55,406 bases of DNA from Bacteroidia bacterium (GTDB lineage Bacteria > Bacteroidota > Bacteroidia > Bacteroidales > JAPLDU01): positions 37,433-92,838 of the forward strand of contig JAPLDU010000049.1 of the NCBI GenBank assembly GCA_026391255.1. Direction: 5' to 3'. The number at the start of each line of letters is the position of its first letter. Position 1 is the first letter of the stretch. Under the pieces are notes generated by a model. It was not told the DNA's origin, did no database searches, and saw nothing but the letters and a program-made list of their open reading frames with translations. Of this stretch, positions 52,742-55,406 are shown in pieces. The translations under genes and the position numbers were made by a program.

Positions 52742-52765
52742 AATCCCGGAAAGCTCCGGGATTTT
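52742..52765 (+). terminator. Hairpin between rplL and rpoB, possible attenuator
   Basis: AATCCCGGA (52742-52750) pairs with TCCGGGATT (52755-52763) around AAGC; only a short T stretch follows, then TTTTTG 8 bases later. Placement matches the rplL-rpoB attenuators known in other bacteria, which lower polymerase relative to ribosomal protein output. Confidence 0.6.
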
Positions 52766-52805
52766 AGACCTTTTTGCTATTGGTTATAATTAATAAAAAG
52801 ATAAC

Positions 52806-55406
52806 ATGTCTTACGGTAAAGTAGAAAGAATTAACTTTTCATCTACCAAAGCAAGATTCGAATATCCCGATTTCCTTGATATTCAGTTAAAGTCATTTAA
52901 CGATTTCTTTCAACTGGAAACAACTCCCGATAAAAGGAAAAACGAAGGATTATACAGGGTCTTTGCTGAAAATTTTCCCATTACGGATACCAGAAATAAC
53001 TTTGTCCTTGAATTTCTTGATTATTACATCGATCCACCCAGGTATACCATTGCCGAATGTATTGAACGCGGTCTTACCTACAGCGTCCCCCTCAAGGCAA
53101 AACTGAAGTTATACTGTACCGATCCCGAACACGAAGATTTCGACACGGTAATACAGGATGTTTACCTTGGTGTCATTCCTTACATGACCGTAAAAGGTAC
53201 TTTTGTTATAAATGGTGCTGAAAGGGTGGTTGTATCACAGTTACACAGGTCTCCGGGTGTGTTCTTCGGACAAAGTATCCATGCCAACGGTACCAAGCTA
53301 TACTCAGCCCGTATCATTCCTTTTAAAGGATCATGGATTGAATTTGCCACCGATGTGAACAGCATCATGTATGCTTACATCGACCGTAAGAAAAAATTAC
53401 CTGTGACCACCTTGCTCAGGGCAATTGGTTTTGAAAGTGATAAAAGTATCCTCGAGATTTTTGACCTTGCCGATGAATTTAAAGTTTCCAAAACAGGTCT
53501 GAAAAAAGTGGTCGGCAGAAAACTGGCCGCACGTGTTCTGCATTCATGGATCGAGGATTTTGTGGATGAAGATACCGGAGAGGTGGTTTCCATCGAACGA
53601 AATGAAGTGGTGGTCGACCGTGAGGTTATCATTGAAAATGACCATATTGACGCAATTGTAGAATCCGGGGCCAAAACCATTCTCCTTCATAAAGAAAACC
53701 AGAATATCTCAGATTTTGCAATCATTTACAATACCTTACAAAAAGACCCCTGTAATTCTAAGAAAGAAGCTATTCTTCATATATACAGGCAATTACGTAA
53801 TTCAGAACCACCGGATGAAGCCACTGCCCGCGACGTGATTGACAAACTTTTCTTCTCCGAAAAGCGATATGACCTCGGTGAGGTGGGCCGCTACAGGATC
53901 AATAAAAAACTGAACCTGGCAACCGGTATGGAGGTCAAGGTTCTTACCAAAGAAGATATTATCGAGATCATCAAATACCTCATCCAGCTGATCAATTCAA
54001 AAACTGATGTGGATGATATCGACCATTTGAGTAACAGAAGGGTCAGAACTGTAGGCGAACAGCTCGCCAACCAGTTCGGTGTAGGTCTTGCCCGTATGGC
54101 CAGGACCATTCGTGAACGTATGAACGTCAGGGATAACGAGGTATTCACCCCTATTGACCTTATCAATGCCAAGACTTTATCATCGGTGATAAATTCATTT
54201 TTTGGCACCAACCAGCTTTCACAATTCATGGACCAGACCAATCCGCTGGCCGAAATGACTCATAAGAGAAGAATGTCGGCCCTCGGCCCCGGCGGTCTAT
54301 CCCGTGAAAGAGCAGGATTCGAGGTACGTGACGTTCATTATACACACTACGGAAGGCTTTGCCCCATCGAAACACCCGAAGGTCCTAATATCGGCCTTAT
54401 TTCTTCATTATGTGTGTATGCCAAGATCAATGCGCTTGGCTTTATCGAAACACCTTACCGAAAAGTCGAAAACGGCCAGGTGCTGCTCGATGAAGATTCG
54501 GTGGTCTATCTGAGCGCCGAAGAAGAAGAATCCAAGATCATTGCCCAGGCAAATGCATCTCTCAATGCCGACGGTACTTTTGCAGATGAAAAGGTAAAAT
54601 CAAGATATAACGGTGACTTCCCTGTTATTGATAAAGAAAAACTCGACCTGATGGACGTTGCTCCAAATCAGATCGCATCTATTGCAGCATCCCTGATCCC
54701 ATTTCTTGAACATGACGATGCCAACCGGGCACTCATGGGATCAAACATGATGAGGCAGGCTGTACCGCTTATCAATCCTGAAGCGCCAATTGTGGGTACC
54801 GGTATTGAAGAACTGGTTGCCAAAGACTCGAGAATGCTCTGGCGTGCCGAAGGCGATGGCGTTGTTGATTATGTCGACGCCAACGAAATATGGGTCAAAT
54901 ATGACAGAACGGATGAAGAACGATATGTAAGTTTCAGTGATGATTCCAAAGGTTACCATCTGTCCAAATTCAAAAAAACCAACCAGAACACCTGTGTAAA
55001 CCAGCGCCCCATAGTTCATAAAGGAGACAGGGTGATTAAAGGCCAGGCACTGAGCGAGGGTTATGCTACAGCCGGCGGAGAACTTGCCCTGGGACGTAAC
55101 CTGCGCGTGGCGTTCATGCCATGGAAAGGCTATAATTTTGAGGATGCTATCGTTATCTCCGAACAGGTGGTTCGCGATGATATCTTCACTTCCATTCATA
55201 TTGACGAGTACCTGCTCGAAGTCCGCGACACCAAAAGGGGACTGGAAGAACTGACCTCCGATATCCCGAATGTGAGTGAAGAAGCCACCAAAAACCTCGA
55301 CGAAAATGGATTGATCAGAATTGGCGCTACCGTTCAACCTGGCGACATACTGATAGGTAAGATAACCCCGAAAGGTGAATCAGACCCTTCACCTGAGGAA
55401 AAACTG
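52806..55406 (+). CDS. rpoB: RNA polymerase beta subunit, 3'-truncated by window edge
   Basis: 867 codons are visible from the ATG at 52806 and the frame is open to the last base. N-terminal protrusion and lobe: [42 protein letters not shown]. The rifampicin region (about 468-494, [29 protein letters not shown]) has the usual drug-contact Gln, Asp, His and Ser residues, so no resistance substitution is seen there. [18 protein letters not shown] and [20 protein letters not shown] follow. It is the last gene of the rplKAJL-rpoBC arrangement; rpoC should follow beyond the edge. Confidence 0.98.
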   Translation, partial: MSYGKVERINFSSTKARFEYPDFLDIQLKSFNDFFQLETTPDKRKNEGLYRVFAENFPITDTRNNFVLEFLDYYIDPPRYTIAECIERGLTYSVPLKAKLKLYCTDPEHEDFDTVIQDVYLGVIPYMTVKGTFVINGAERVVVSQLHRSPGVFFGQSIHANGTKLYSARIIPFKGSWIEFATDVNSIMYAYIDRKKKLPVTTLLRAIGFESDKSILEIFDLADEFKVSKTGLKKVVGRKLAARVLHSWIEDFVDEDTGEVVSIERNEVVVDREVIIENDHIDAIVESGAKTILLHKENQNISDFAIIYNTLQKDPCNSKKEAILHIYRQLRNSEPPDEATARDVIDKLFFSEKRYDLGEVGRYRINKKLNLATGMEVKVLTKEDIIEIIKYLIQLINSKTDVDDIDHLSNRRVRTVGEQLANQFGVGLARMARTIRERMNVRDNEVFTPIDLINAKTLSSVINSFFGTNQLSQFMDQTNPLAEMTHKRRMSALGPGGLSRERAGFEVRDVHYTHYGRLCPIETPEGPNIGLISSLCVYAKINALGFIETPYRKVENGQVLLDEDSVVYLSAEEEESKIIAQANASLNADGTFADEKVKSRYNGDFPVIDKEKLDLMDVAPNQIASIAASLIPFLEHDDANRALMGSNMMRQAVPLINPEAPIVGTGIEELVAKDSRMLWRAEGDGVVDYVDANEIWVKYDRTDEERYVSFSDDSKGYHLSKFKKTNQNTCVNQRPIVHKGDRVIKGQALSEGYATAGGELALGRNLRVAFMPWKGYNFEDAIVISEQVVRDDIFTSIHIDEYLLEVRDTKRGLEELTSDIPNVSEEATKNLDENGLIRIGATVQPGDILIGKITPKGESDPSPEEKL

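Overview
The window is a chromosomal segment of a Bacteroidota bacterium, most likely a Bacteroidales-like lineage. This rests on four things. Three or four large proteins carry type IX secretion (T9SS) C-terminal sorting domains. Promoters match the Bacteroidota form TTTG-N19/21-TAnnTTTG. Families typical of the phylum are present (SprB repeats, GWxTD, a serine-palmitoyltransferase-like enzyme of sulfonolipid type). The DNA is AT-rich and few genes have a Shine-Dalgarno sequence. No genus can be assigned from the sequence alone.

Layout. 1-1.6 kb: end of an unrecognised protein and a small lipoprotein. 1.7-6.5 kb: four genes that together fit capnine/sulfonolipid synthesis: a threonine-synthase-like PLP enzyme (candidate cysteate synthase), a PAPS/APS reductase (sulfite source), an alpha-oxoamine synthase (candidate cysteate acyltransferase) and a divergent SDR (candidate 3-ketocapnine reductase). 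6.8-9.1 kb: ferredoxin-like protein, YgbA-family protein and two cupins. 9.2-11.7 kb: saccharopine-dehydrogenase-like enzyme, divergent from a MerR/B12-binding CarH-type regulator. 12.4-16.4 kb: a lone ECF sigma factor, a double thioredoxin, OsmC, a small barrel protein and a nitronate monooxygenase-like enzyme. 17-23.4 kb: a glycosidase-like/SUMF1 fusion, an ornithine cyclodeaminase-like gene enclosed by mirrored repeat arrays, and a BamA/TamA-like barrel protein. 23.5-33 kb and 37.5-42.4 kb: two copies of one module, transcribed in the order ECF sigma factor, inner-membrane-anchored protein with a C-terminal beta-barrel, then modular T9SS cargo (one cargo gene is broken). 33-37.4 kb: glycosyltransferase, lipid A-type acyltransferase, GWxTD protein, SUI1-like factor. 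42.5-45.9 kb: thyA, folA, tRNA-Leu, dCMP deaminase, hydroxyacid dehydrogenase. 46-55.4 kb: rpsU, a Xer recombinase, hpf, four tRNAs, tuf, tRNA-Trp, secE, nusG, rplKAJL and rpoB (cut by the right edge).

Two kinds of non-coding structure run through the window. One is a ~150-161 bp palindromic MITE-like element present four times, each copy flanked by a perfect 6-bp target duplication; two copies sit exactly at stop codons, one of them inside the tuf-secE operon. The other is a set of about 17 intergenic arrays of mostly 7-bp words (ACTTACG, AATTACG, GTGATGA and relatives, plus a 9-bp GTCATGAAC array). Their words follow a preferred order, and several arrays hold the palindrome TCCGCCTGTGGCGGA.

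The most noteworthy systems are the duplicated sigma/barrel/T9SS-cargo module, the MITE family, the ordered word arrays and the candidate sulfonolipid locus. All calls come from reading the sequence; no database search was possible.
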